Source: Heloderma charlesbogerti
Taxonomy: Eukaryota; Chordata; Lepidosauria; Squamata; Helodermatidae
Reading direction: 5' to 3'
NCBI GenBank assembly: GCA_026122225.1
Contig: JANEZZ010001629.1
Span: 1 to 64,000 of the forward strand
Length of the DNA: 64,000 bases
The position numbers and the translations under genes were made by a program. Under the pieces are notes generated by a model. The model was given only the letters and a program-made list of their open reading frames with translations, had not been told where the DNA came from and made no database searches. Shown here piece by piece: positions 53,420 through 62,627 of this stretch. Position 1 is the first letter of the stretch, and every line of letters starts with the position of its first letter.

Positions 53420-53898
53420 TAGGGATGTCAGAGAAATCCAAAGCAGTTAAAATGACTTCAGGTTGCTACGAATGCGACCCGTGGATTCCAAGTCGCACAG
53501 TTTGTGTGGACTTGAGGACCTTTGTTCTTTACTTCCCAGAATGGCACGAAATTAGTTGTACAAAAATATGAAAGTTACTGGAAAATGCACTAATATATAT
53601 GCCATTTTTAAAACACGCACAATATTTTATCCATCTCTGATCTCTCTTCTGCCTCCGCCGTGTAGCACTTTTGGGTGTGTGTGCTCTGCTCACTGACTGT
53701 ACACTGAGCGAGGAAAAATACACAAAATGTTATGTGCCCCAGCAAAAGTTATGTAAATTGCGATGGACTTTTTTTGCAGACTTTTCTGAATAGTGGGGGG
53801 AAATGCAGGTCCATCAATGAGCAGACAATGGAACAAAAAACGCCTCACGTTCCGAAGAACACACATGGAACTGGTTAAGCAAAATCTGTACATCCCCA
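53420..53898. mobile_element. hAT-type MITE inserted in CR1
   Basis: TAGGGATG to CATCCCCA; flanks gctaccag and gctaacag agree at 7 of 8. The left arm 'gtcagagaaatccaaag' matches 31660-32154. Confidence 0.9.
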
Positions 53899-54024
53899 GC
53901 TAACAGTGGCTATTATTCTTGATGGCTATATGTTACCTCCAGGACCAGACACAGCCAGACCTTGATTAGCAGTTGCTGGTGTATTAGTGGAGTAACGATG
54001 CATGAGAAATTCATTTCAATACAT

Positions 54025-54598
54025 AGGAACATAAGAAGAGCCATACTGGATCAGGTCCATCTAGTCCAGCATTCTGTTCACACAATGGCCAACCAGCTGT
54101 TGACCGGGAACCCACAAGTAGGGCATATGTGCAACAGCACGCTCCCATCCATGCTCCCCAGCAACTGGTGCACACAGGCTCACTGCCTCTGGTACTGGAG
54201 GTAGCACATAGCCATCAGGACTAGTAGCCATTGATAGCCTTTTCCTCCAGGAATTTGTCCAACCTCTTTTAAAGCCATCCAAATTGGTGGCCATCACTAC
54301 ATCCCATGGTAGCGAGTTCCATAGTTTAACTATTGCGCTATGTGAAGAAGTGCGTCCATTATCTGTCCTGAATCTCCCACCAATCAGCTTCCAGGAATGA
54401 CCCCATTGGTTTCTAGTATTTTGAGAGAGGGAGAAAAATGTCCCCCTATCCACATTCTCCGCACCATGCATAGTTTTGTATGCCTCTATAGTGTCTCCCC
54501 TTACCCTCCTTTTCCCAAGCTAAATAATCACAGCTGTTGTAACCTTCTCTCACAGGGGAGATGCTCCAGCCCCTTGATCATTTTAGTTGCCCTTGTTT
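54025..54598 (-). mobile_element. CR1 LINE 3' end
   Basis: The minus strand encodes GGRFRTDNGRTSSHS and WNSLPWDVVMATNLDGFKRG. The 3' UTR runs to the complement of cttatgttcc at 54025-54035. Frameshifted within the FFTQ motif. Confidence 0.92.
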
Positions 54599-54599
54599 T

Positions 54600-55014
54600 T
54601 ATCCTGATAACGCCTTTACCCAATTTGCAACTTCTGGACCAAACATGGACTTGGATGCAATCTGAGGTTGAACTCTGTACATTTTGAGCTTGCAATGTGA
54701 CTTGCAGACCCCCTCACCCAAAATGAGTTTGACAGCAGATGTACACTTGAAAAAGGTGCAGGAAAAATGCGTACTTTTGAGAAATGCACACACATAGGCT
54801 TTAATCAATGGGAGAATAATGCATACATTTCAAAGATGTGCACAATTGATGCGTACATTTGGAAAAAAATATGCACGAAAATATGGATGGATTTTCATGT
54901 GAAAAGAAAAGGGGGGGAAAAGCCCTCAGTCTGATACAGGCTCAAGTTGGAACAAGCTTCAGAATGGCATTCAGAGAACTTCACTGAGCAGTGTTGCAGT
55001 TTCACACATCCCTA
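54600..55014. mobile_element. hAT-type A+T-rich MITE, right end clear
   Basis: Ends CATCCCTA at 55007-55014. The interior 'gctttaatcaatgggagaat' and repeated tgcacaa words match the complement of 10287-10679. No left terminus or duplication found. Confidence 0.6.
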
Positions 55015-55130
55015 AGCAAGAGAGAGACACTGTCATTGTGTCCTGCCTCTGGGCTTCCCAGAGGCATCTGGTTGGCCATTAATGGAAACAGGATGCTGGA
55101 CTCAAGAGGCTTTTGATCTGATCCAGCAGG
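55015..55130 (+). mobile_element. CR1 LINE 3' UTR fragment
   Basis: 'gtcctgcctctgggcttccc', 'aacaggatgctggactcaag' and 'ttgatctgatccagcagggg' correspond to 4400-4510. Confidence 0.75.
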
Positions 55131-55560
55131 GGTCCTGCTGGAGACAACAGACAAGATGGCACCATCCCCCATTCACTGTGCAAAAGCCAGTTGGGCTGGC
55201 CATTGAATCCTGCTTCTGCACTGGGGATGGGACAGCATCTCCCACCACACCTGAGAGCAACAGGCTAGCTTAGAGGGCACAGTACAGGCTGCATGGCACA
55301 GACAATGCTGTCTTCCTATGCCTTGTTATTGCTCCACAGCATCTGCCGGCTGAGGCAGTCACTTCACTGTCACTCTGCCTACCAGTAGGGCTGGTAATGC
55401 TTAGGGTTTGTATGTGGAGGCAATTATTATATGAAGTATATAGGCCCCTTCCAATCCTACTATTCTATGAACTGGCATACTCACCCATTTCATATATGCT
55501 GCCCCTGTGATTGGCACAATGTCATCACCTAATGTGTTTTCCTGCCTCCAGCAGCAGCCA
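55131..55560. other. No gene or repeat recognised
   Basis: Unassigned; a short 'ggccccttccaatcctacta' near 55443 resembles a CR1 tail. Confidence 0.4.
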
Positions 55561-55599
55561 ATAATATGGGACAGAGGCAGGCATATGGTGGCCACTTGA

Positions 55600-56040
55600 A
55601 CATTGCCAAAAAAGAGGAATTGCATCACCAAAAAGGAGGCCAAAAGAGGACATCAATTTGCAGAACAGTTGCAAATGTAAATACATAGCTGCAAATTTAG
55701 AAATTAGAATTAGAATTTAAATAGAGATCATAGAATAGTAGGGTTGGAAGGGGCCTATAAGACCACTGAGTCCAACCCCAGATATAATACAAATCTCAAC
55801 ATAGTGGAGAAGAATGACCAGGTGACCAGTGTGCCTGCTGTCCAGAAGATGATTATTGATGGACAAGTTCAAAGCCCCTGCTCTCCCTTCTTTATGGTCC
55901 ATTGACACTAAACCAGACTTAGACTGGACAGCCCATTAAATACAAGACACATTCAAATAAAGGACTGTCCTCTGGCAGGTCTCCAAAATACTGTCATCTG
56001 TAAAGTAGAATGCTTGGCCACTCTAGGCAAGCAAAACCCC
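55600..56040. repeat. Composite repeat upstream of the 5S-derived segment, copy 1
   Basis: 'gcatcaccaaaaaggaggcc', 'gaggacatcaatttgca', 'catagtggagaagaatgacc' and 'aggtgacca' have counterparts at 58048-58210. The shared upstream sequence shows that both 5S-derived copies belong to one larger repeat. Confidence 0.6.
55735..55792 (-). mobile_element. CR1 tail inside the composite repeat
   Basis: 'catagaatagtagggttgga' and 'aggggcctataagaccac' are the complement of the CR1 terminus. It separates parts that are contiguous in the copy at 58030-58205. Confidence 0.75.
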
Positions 56041-56205
56041 ACTGGATGCACCCAATCTCATCTGATCCCGGAAGCTAAGCAGGGTCAGCCCTGGTTAGTA
56101 CTTGGATGGGAGACAGACCGCCTGGGAATCAGGCTTCCTGCATTGAGCAGGGGGTTGGACTCGATGGTCTTGTAGGCCCCTTCCAACCCTATGATTCTTT
56201 GAGTC
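56041..56205 (+). mobile_element. 5S rRNA-derived SINE-like segment joined to a CR1 tail, copy 1
   Basis: 'tctcatctgatcccggaagc', 'agctaagcagggtc' (5S box A) and 'ggttagtacttggatggga' then 'gaccgcctgggaat' (box C region) follow vertebrate 5S rRNA. A 4-base repeat (gagacagaccgcc for gagaccgcc) breaks the C box. At about 56137 it switches to 'tgcattgagcagggggttgg' and the CR1 terminus. This fits a 5S-derived SINE mobilised by CR1, not an rRNA gene. Confidence 0.85.
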
Positions 56206-56267
56206 AATAGGGAGTGGGAAGGGAGAATTTGAGTAAAACTGTGTCAGAAATGTTGATTCTTCCATTT

Positions 56268-56965
56268 TCAGCATTTGGGGGGGGGGACAAAAACTCTGGA
56301 GAAAGAGACTGGGAGAGGTGAGAATTTCAAATAACTTTCTCCTTGGGGAGGTGGGCAGGATTTCAACTTACCTTTTTAAGTATAGGTGGTGGCTGAGGGG
56401 TCTTCTATTTTTTAATTTAAAAAAAAAACACTCCCTGCACTTGCAGGAGCCCAGAACAGCCAGCTCTTTCTGAACTCCCAGAGACCACATGACCAAGCCC
56501 TCTCCAGCAGGTATTCAGGAAAGGCTCCAGGGCTACAGAAGCTTCTTTGCAATCAGGGATTTTAGAGCTTTAGAAAATCTTGTTCTTCCTTGCTGTAAAA
56601 CAGAGCAAGCAAGATAACAGTTTTTCTAAAGCTCCAAAAGTCCCAGGGGGGTGGGGGTTGCAAAGGAACTTCTGCAACCTGGGAGTCCTTCCTGAAAGCC
56701 TGTTGGAAAAGGTGGGGTCACGTGGTGTCATGGGAGTTCAAGAAGTGCTGCTAGGCTGGAGAAACCTCTCTGTAAAGAGTCTTGTCTGGGGGGGGGCATT
56801 TTTCAAGTAATTAAAAAAATAAAAAGAAGATCCTCCAGCCACCTCCAAAACTTAAAAAGGTATTTAGAAACCCAAGGAGAAAATTCTCCGAAATTCTCCC
56901 CCTCCCTGCGAAAGAAGCAGAAAAAACAGGGCCTCTTTCGCAGAGAGAAAAATCCCAAACGTCGG
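56268..56965. mobile_element. Long foldback element, about 700 bp
   Basis: Nearly the whole stretch is an imperfect inverted repeat centred near 56605. Outer left 'ggtgagaatttcaaataact' and 'ctttctccttggggagg' face outer right 'aacccaaggagaaaat' and 'tctccgaaattctccccc'. Inner 'gctccagggctacagaagc' / 'tttagagctttagaaaa' face 'tttttctaaagctccaaaag'. No coding frame. Neither termini nor duplication are certain. Confidence 0.8.
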
Positions 56966-57689
56966 GGTCAGGATTCAGCACAGCACTATTTTTGACAGCC
57001 ATACCCTGTTTCTATAACATCTAGTTCTACCATAGAATTCGAATAATCCTTTAGGATCAGGCAATTAAGAGAATTTGGAATGCTGCTGAAACTGCTATCC
57101 TTTTCAATTTTGTCAATCACATTCTTCCTTCTGCTGTCTGAGCATTGTAATAAACACCAGCCAGAATCCCATGCATCGCCTGGGAATCAGGGTAGAACAT
57201 GAATATAATAGTCTGATGCCTTGTTCATGGAGGGCGGGGTGTATGTACCAAGTCAGAGATAATTTGAGGCCTGTTAGTTTCCCACTGTTGCTTTAATTTT
57301 TGAATTGCTGAAAATCAAGTGGATGGTGCATGATGAGGGACTAACCAAAGATTGATTCTCCTTTGTTTCTTTCCTAGCCTACAAATGTGAGTCATCTTGT
57401 CACTATTGACTAAGAATTACCATGTTAGGGGAAAGAAAGATTCCAGTATCCTGTCATCCCAGTATTGACTCTCTTTTCCTGAAAAAGGAAATTACTGGGT
57501 GTTTTTTTGATGTTCTCTCTATATTTCTTAATTCTCCCATTTGCTCCATTTCAAAGAGAGCATCATCTACAACTGATTAAATGCTTATGTTTTTATAAAT
57601 CCTAGACTTAAATATTACAGTGTATATTGATTATTATTTGAAATGCTGACAGACAGGGAGAGAATGAGCAGATTTGCTCTCAGAACTGA
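56966..57689. other. No gene or repeat recognised
   Basis: Low-repeat A+T-rich sequence. Confidence 0.4.
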
Positions 57690-57820
57690 GACACTCAGAG
57701 TGGTGGTGGTTGGACTACATCTCACATATCCCCTGACCATTGGCTATGCTGGCTGGGGATGGTGGGAGATGTAGACCCACAATATCTGGGGACTCAAAGT
57801 TGAGAACCACTGACTTAGAG
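57690..57820. mobile_element. Short palindromic MITE
   Basis: 'ggttggactacatctcacat' is answered by 'gggagatgtagacccacaat', around 'ccattggctatgctggctgg'. Family of 23950-24058. Confidence 0.7.
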
Positions 57821-58029
57821 GTTGATTTTACCCATGCTTACTTGAGATCATAAGAACTGTCCTGCTGGCTCACCACCCTGTTTTCAACAGTGAACAGCCA
57901 AATGCTTTTGGTCATCAGCCTTCCCCCCACTCTTTGTCCCTGGCATTCCAGAGTGAAACCATCTCCAAAACTGGAGATTCCAGCTATCAATCAGGGTTGA
58001 TAGTCCTCCCTTCCATGAATGTGTGTGGC

Positions 58030-58204
58030 ACATCACCCCAAAAAGACAAAATGCATCACCAGAAAAGAGGACAGAAGAGGGCACCAATTTGCATAAAATG
58101 TGCATGTGCTAATTCATGTGAATTGATGCAAATCTAGAAATAAATAACATAATTTAAGTAGACATACAGCACAACTCACCATAGTGGGAATGACTGTGAC
58201 CAGG
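58030..58204. repeat. Composite repeat upstream of the 5S-derived segment, copy 2
   Basis: Matches 55600-56040 in 'gcatcaccagaaaagagga', 'gggcaccaatttgca', 'catagtggga' and 'gaccaggtgacca', without the CR1 tail found in copy 1. Confidence 0.6.
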
Positions 58205-58384
58205 TGACCAAAAGGACGGGATGCACCTGATCTGGTCTGATCTCGGAAGCTAAGCAGGGTCAGCCCTGGTTAAGTACTTGGATGGGGTATCACCTGGGAG
58301 AATCAGGCTTCCTGCATGGAACAGAAGGTTGGACTTGATGGTCTTGTAGGCCCCTTCCAACTCTGTGATTCTATGATTCTATTT
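58205..58384 (+). mobile_element. 5S rRNA-derived SINE-like segment joined to a CR1 tail, copy 2
   Basis: 'tggtctgatctcggaagcta' and 'agcagggtcagccctggtt' match 5S rRNA. The C-box region is diverged (ggatggggtatcacctggga). It then switches to 'cctgcatggaacagaaggtt' and the CR1 terminus with ATTCTATG repeats. The junction is at the same point as in copy 1 (after 'aatcaggctt'). Confidence 0.85.
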
Positions 58385-58487
58385 GCCAGCTCAGTAATTG
58401 CAAGTTACTTCCCCCATCCCCAAATTTCCTGGATGTTCTTCCCCACAAGAATGTCCTTGATATCCCCTCACCCCATGAATGTCCCTG

Positions 58488-58491
<4 letters not shown>

Positions 58492-58523
<32 letters not shown>
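58492..58523 (+). repeat. (CA)n microsatellite
   Basis: About 16 CA units. Confidence 0.95.
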
Positions 58524-58525
<2 letters not shown>

Positions 58526-58789
58526 AGGGAGGAAAACTCTGTTGAAGTTTGTTGGGCTTTGTTCAGCTCTGGCTTCAACTCCTTGGTCATTTGCCTGGTC
58601 CCTTTCTGCACCTTCTATAGCTATCAGGGCCCATTTCTAGGGGGAGGGGGAGAACCAAATGGCCACCTTCGGCGCCAAATTCTGGGAGTGCTAAATGAAC
58701 CCCTGAAGGTGATGTCAGCAGTGGGTGTGTGGTGGTGGTGACAGGAGCGGCGGCACTTTGGCCCCTCCTCCGTTGCTGCTGTCACCACT
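58524..58789. other. No gene recognised
   Basis: Contains an inverted GGTGGTGGTGACAGGAGCGG / GCTGCTGTCACCACTG pair around 58728-58797, possibly part of the next foldback. Confidence 0.4.
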
Positions 58790-58950
58790 GGGATAACCAC
58801 GCACCCTGCCACTGATTCTCCCAGGCAGCAGGCAAATGCCTAGCTCTGAGGGATCCTCAGAGCTAGGCATCAGTTGGCCTCTTGCTCCAGAGAGCCAGGC
58901 ATTCTACTGCTGAGGCAAATGCCGCAGCAGGAGAGCACCCTTAGTTCCCT
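58790..58950. mobile_element. Foldback MITE (family of 17945-18385)
   Basis: 'aatgcctagctctgaggg' at 58836 faces 'cctcagagctaggcatc' at 58855. 'gcagcaggcaaatgcc' and 'ggcaaatgccgcagcagg' lie on either side. Confidence 0.6.
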
Positions 58951-58971
58951 TAGCCATTCTTTGCTAAAAAA

Positions 58972-59023
58972 GGAAGGAAGGAAGGAAGGAAGGAAGGAAG
59001 GAAGGAAGGAAGGAAGGAAGGAA
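58972..59023 (+). repeat. (GGAA)n microsatellite
   Basis: About 13 GGAA units. Confidence 0.96.
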
Positions 59024-59071
59024 GGGTGAATGTCATTTTATCTCCTGATCCAGTGTAACGTATATCATTCC

Positions 59072-59612
59072 CCTCTCCTCAGCACTGGTTAGGCCTCATC
59101 TGGAGTACTGTGTCCAGTTCTGGGCACTGCACTTTAAGAAGGATGCAGACAAATTGGAGAGGGTTCAGAGGAGGGCAATGAAGATGATCAGGGGACTGGA
59201 AACAAAGCCCTATGAAGAGAGACTGAAAGAACTGGGCATGTTTAGCCTTGAGAAGAGAAGACAGAGGGGAGATATGATAGTGCTCTTCAAGTACTTGAAA
59301 GGTTGTCACAGAGAGGAAGGACAGGATCTCTTCTCGATCATCCCAGAATGCAGGTCATGGAAGAATGGGCTCAAGTTACAGGAAGCCAGATTCTGGCTGA
59401 ACATCCGGAAAAATTTCCTGACAGTTAGAGCAATATGACAATTGAACCAATGACCTTGGGAGGTGGTGGGGTCTTCCACACTGGAGGCATTCAAGAGGAG
59501 GCTGGACAGCCATCTGTCAGGGATGCTTTGACTTAGATTCCTGCACTGAGCAGAGGGTTGAACTCGATGATCTTCTAGGCCCCTTCCAACCCTACTATTC
59601 TATGATTCTATG
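59072..59612 (+). mobile_element. CR1 LINE, ORF2 C-terminus plus 3' UTR
   Basis: Encodes [40 protein letters not shown] and [20 protein letters not shown] in one open frame from 59154, then the 3' UTR and ATTCTATG repeats. The clearest copy of this subfamily here, yet only about 95 codons remain. Confidence 0.94.
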
Positions 59613-59685
59613 ATCTGAAGCGTCCTTCCAGTTGCACACCACTTATCACATCAGGCAACCTTTTTACCACTTCTGTATTCCAAAT

Positions 59686-59960
59686 AAGTCCGTGTTTGCC
59701 AGCAGTGCAAACTAATATTTATCTTCCAGCCATTCAAATGTTGCTGAAAAACCAGAAGTGCTACTGTCAGCGTATCTCAGTGTCAGAAGAGAAGGTAAAC
59801 TACTGTAAAGCCCACTTAAATGTTTGCATCCTGTAATATTATATCTCTGATGTTTTCAAAAGTCAGTATTTGCCAGCAATACAAACTGGCCTTTAATCTT
59901 CCAGCCATTAATATGACATTGAAAATTCAGAAATGCTACAGTCAGCATGTCTTAAAAAGA
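59686..59960 (+). repeat. Diverged tandem duplication, period about 174 bp
   Basis: 'tttgccagcagtgcaaacta' and 'atcttccagccattcaaatg' (copy 1, from 59686) recur as 'tttgccagcaatacaaactg' and 'atcttccagccattaatatg' (copy 2, from 59860). 'gaagtgctactgtcagcgta' recurs as 'gaaatgctacagtcagcatg'. The copies differ by many substitutions, so the duplication is old. Confidence 0.75.
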
Positions 59961-60384
59961 AGGGAAAAGAGGGAGTGGGAAACAACAAGAGAAAAACAAA
60001 CCAGTGTCTAGTCATATAGTGTAATTTGTTCTTGGAAGGTCCATCTAGAAGGTAGTTGTCAAGGAAATGATTGTATGCATGGCAAACCATAAAACCAGCC
60101 TAGCACTGTTACAGTAATGATGTCTGCGACCCCAGTCACCTGCTACAGAACCTTTCATAGTATATGGCAAGAGACCAGAAGGTGTCGGCAAAGCTGTCGC
60201 CAAGGAATGATTTTACCTGTATATACTGTTAGATGTGTGCACCCCACATCTGAGCAGTGCAAGGTTTCGCAGGCTCCAGCACCTACCCAAGGTTCAGTGT
60301 TCTTCAAAGGAGCTGCCTGGAGACTTACAGCATTTCTGCGACATAGGGTTTATTCACATATATATACAGGCTGAGTATACAATT
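59961..60384. other. No gene or repeat recognised
   Basis: Unassigned. Confidence 0.4.
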
Positions 60385-61011
60385 TATTCATTTATTTAAT
60401 TAATTAATTAATTTCTTGATTGCCCACCTGGCCAGTCACCCAGCCACTCTGGTGATGTACAACGGTACGATTTAAAACAGTAAAATTACACATTAAAATA
60501 TTGTCTAAAAATACCCTAACCCACCCCAAATGCCTGCCTGAACAACCAAGCTTTCAATGCATAGCAGAAGCTCATTGATGAGGGGGCATGGCGGAGTTCC
60601 CTAGGGAGGGAGTTCCACAGAGTGGGGGCCACCACAGATAAGGCCCTCTCCCTCGTCCTCACCAGCCTAGCTGTCCTGGCTGATGGGACAGAGAGAAGGC
60701 CATCCGAGGCTGATCTTGTTGAGCGGCTGGTCTGGTGTTGCTGGAGGCGCTCCTTGAGATAGGGTGGGCCGGAACCGTATAGGGTCTTAAAGGTCGAAAC
60801 CAACACCTTGAATTTGGCCCGGAAAACAACTGGTAGCCCCTGCAACTCCTTCAGCACTGGATTGATGTGATCACACCGGTAGCTGCCTTTAATCAGGCGA
60901 GCCACCGTGTTCTGCACCAGCTGCAGCTTCTGAACCGACTTCAAGGGTAACCCCATGTAAAGCACATTACAGTAGTCTAGATGAGAGGAGACCAGACCAG
61001 ATATGTCAACT
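60385..61011 (-). mobile_element. L2-like LINE 3' end
   Basis: Complement of an L2-group 3' end. The (TTAA)n-rich tail lies at 60385-60415 and the ORF2 remnant upstream of it. It provides the reference for the shorter fragments at 13430, 45930 and 49020. Confidence 0.88.
60516..61010 (-). pseudogene. L2-like LINE ORF2 C-terminus
   Basis: The open minus-strand segment contains SSHLDYCNVLYMGLPLKSVQ, KLQLVQNTVARLIKG, NPVLKELQGLPVVFRAKFKV and RERALSVVAPTLWNSLPREL. These are the conserved C-terminal motifs of L2-group LINEs. The palm domain and endonuclease are missing; its upstream edge is cut by the hairpin at 61010. Confidence 0.9.
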
Positions 61012-61079
61012 TTCCCCAACCTGGTGCCCTCCAGATGCATTCCCACACATCTGGAGGACACCAGGTTGGGGAAGGCTGA
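61010..61079. mobile_element. Compact hairpin MITE in the L2-like LINE
   Basis: 'ttccccaacctggtgccctc' faces 'aggacaccaggttggggaag' with a loop of about 10 bases. The arms are near perfect over about 26 bp. Flanks cagatatg (before tcaac) and gatatgag/gagatatg overlap in a gatatg repeat, suggesting a target duplication. Confidence 0.75.
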
Positions 61080-61080
61080 G

Positions 61081-61689
61081 ATATGAGTTCACAGCATTAG
61101 CACTCCAACAGATTTGTGTTCTCCATCAGACTTCTAGAGGAATCCATAGTGCTATGGTCAGTTCTCTGCCTCCTTTTCAAATCCAGTTTAGATACCCTGT
61201 GACATGACATTACACACATGTATATAATGAACCTGTCGTTATGGTTATGTATCTTCGTTAGATCTGTGTTTTATGGTGAGTATATCTAGAGTGAGAATGG
61301 GATGAGTGATGGGAGGAATGGTGGATTTGCATATGTGAGATGATTGGCTGAGCATGTGAGAGGGGGGTCAGGCACATCTGCTATATAAGCTGGGTGCTGT
61401 GCTTGTGTGAGTCAGATAGTGACAGGGTTTGTTAGGGAATAGATTGGGGGGGTCTGTGAAGAGTTGAATTGAAGAGAGTCTGAAAAGAGAAAGACAGAGA
61501 CAGAAAATAGGATTTATGTGTATGAGAGGATATACATAGATCAAAGCTTTAAAAATTACTGATTTACAGTAATGTTTTATTCTTGAACATCATAAGTTTG
61601 TAATTAATAACAATTTCTTTGTTTTATAAAATCCTATGCCTTCTGCTCTAGACTACATGAGGGCTGAGGTAATAAAGGGAATAATTCAG
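61081..61689. other. No gene or repeat recognised
   Basis: Low-repeat sequence, purine-rich from 61440 to 61540. No coding signal. Confidence 0.4.
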
Positions 61690-61697
61690 ATTATAGA

Positions 61698-61998
61698 ATA
61701 AGCCCAGTGTGTCCTCACAACTCAAGGACAAAGTAAAAAGGGTTGGACGGGGCATAGAGATTCCAGTGGTAGCGTTACTGTGTGGGGAAGGTGTTCTCTT
61801 CTCCTCCATGTCTAAAAAACATGGCCATCGGTGCAAAGGCGAACGGATCTGGGAAAGCCTCGAGCTGGTCGCCGAGCACAGGGGGTGGGCGGACTGGGGC
61901 CCAGTGAGCTGGGGAAGTTCAGAGGGCACATCTCAGAAAGCCTGGCTCCAGAAGTCCAGCAAATTTGCGGACCAAATCGGGCGCCCGCAACATCCCTA
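61698..61998. mobile_element. Candidate hAT-type element with one clear end
   Basis: Right end CATCCCTA followed by attataga (61999-62006). The same 8 bases occur at 61690-61697, but the sequence after them (ataagcccag) is not a TAGGGATG end. Either the left end is badly decayed or the repeat is chance. Confidence 0.45.
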
Positions 61999-62102
61999 AT
62001 TATAGACATAGGCTCTAGATCTCTGTGTGGCCTCAGCTGGAAAATAGCGCAGCCTACATGTCACTAAGAAAGTGGTCGTCTAAACAACCAATGGATTGGG
62101 TC

Positions 62103-62165
62103 TCATTGTTGGGAGTTGTAGTCCAGCACATCTGGAGAGCACCAGATTGGGGGAAGTTGATTTAG
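62103..62165. mobile_element. Half of a short palindromic MITE
   Basis: 'gttgggagttgtagtccagc' and 'atctggagagcaccagattg' match one arm of the 23950/61010 family. Confidence 0.65.
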
Positions 62166-62249
62166 TGCAACAAAATACCATGGCCTGTGGCAATATTGTT
62201 TCAGGTGCTGTCTTACCATGATTCAGTATGCAGGTGGCTGGTTAATAGT

Positions 62250-62627
62250 AAGGTTACTGGTGGAATTCAATCTTTATGAATTCTGATGAGAACTGACTTG
62301 ATTTGCTCCTCCCAAATTAATGTGTGGATCAAAATAGAATAATCCTTCAGATTTCCAAATTTTGTAATGCACTTCTTAAGTAAAAAGGAAAAGGGGGGAA
62401 ACAATCTAAATTTAAAATGTATATTTTATGATAAAATATATTTTGAAATGCATACATTTAGATAAGATATATTTAGAAATGAGTATTTTGTGAGAAAATA
62501 TATGTTTATATATATGAATTTTCATTTAAAAAAGATAATCACCGATTAATGCGGAAATGGAATGGAACAGACTTATGAATAAACACATCTGAAATTGACT
62601 TGAAATTGGCCACTTTGTCCATCCCTA
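62250..62627. mobile_element. Possible hAT-type MITE, right end clear
   Basis: CATCCCTA at 62620-62627 with an A+T-rich interior of repeated tttagaaat/atatattt words. The left end is not fixed. Confidence 0.45.

Larger units (their letters stand above)
53100..53975 (+). mobile_element. CR1 LINE 3' end carrying two insertions
   Basis: CR1 pieces at about 53122-53148 ('gatggccaccaa'), 53377-53419 ('aaattcatggaggagaaggc') and 53899-53975 ('cttgatggctatatgttacc') are in the order of 4230-4345. They are separated by 53149-53368 and 53420-53898, each with its own 8-bp duplication from the CR1. Confidence 0.85.

Noticed and set aside
56041..56140. Functional 5S rRNA gene
   Set aside because: The 5' end is not 5S-like, the C-box region has a 4-base repeat, and it runs directly into a CR1 tail. 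A SINE-like derivative explains it better.
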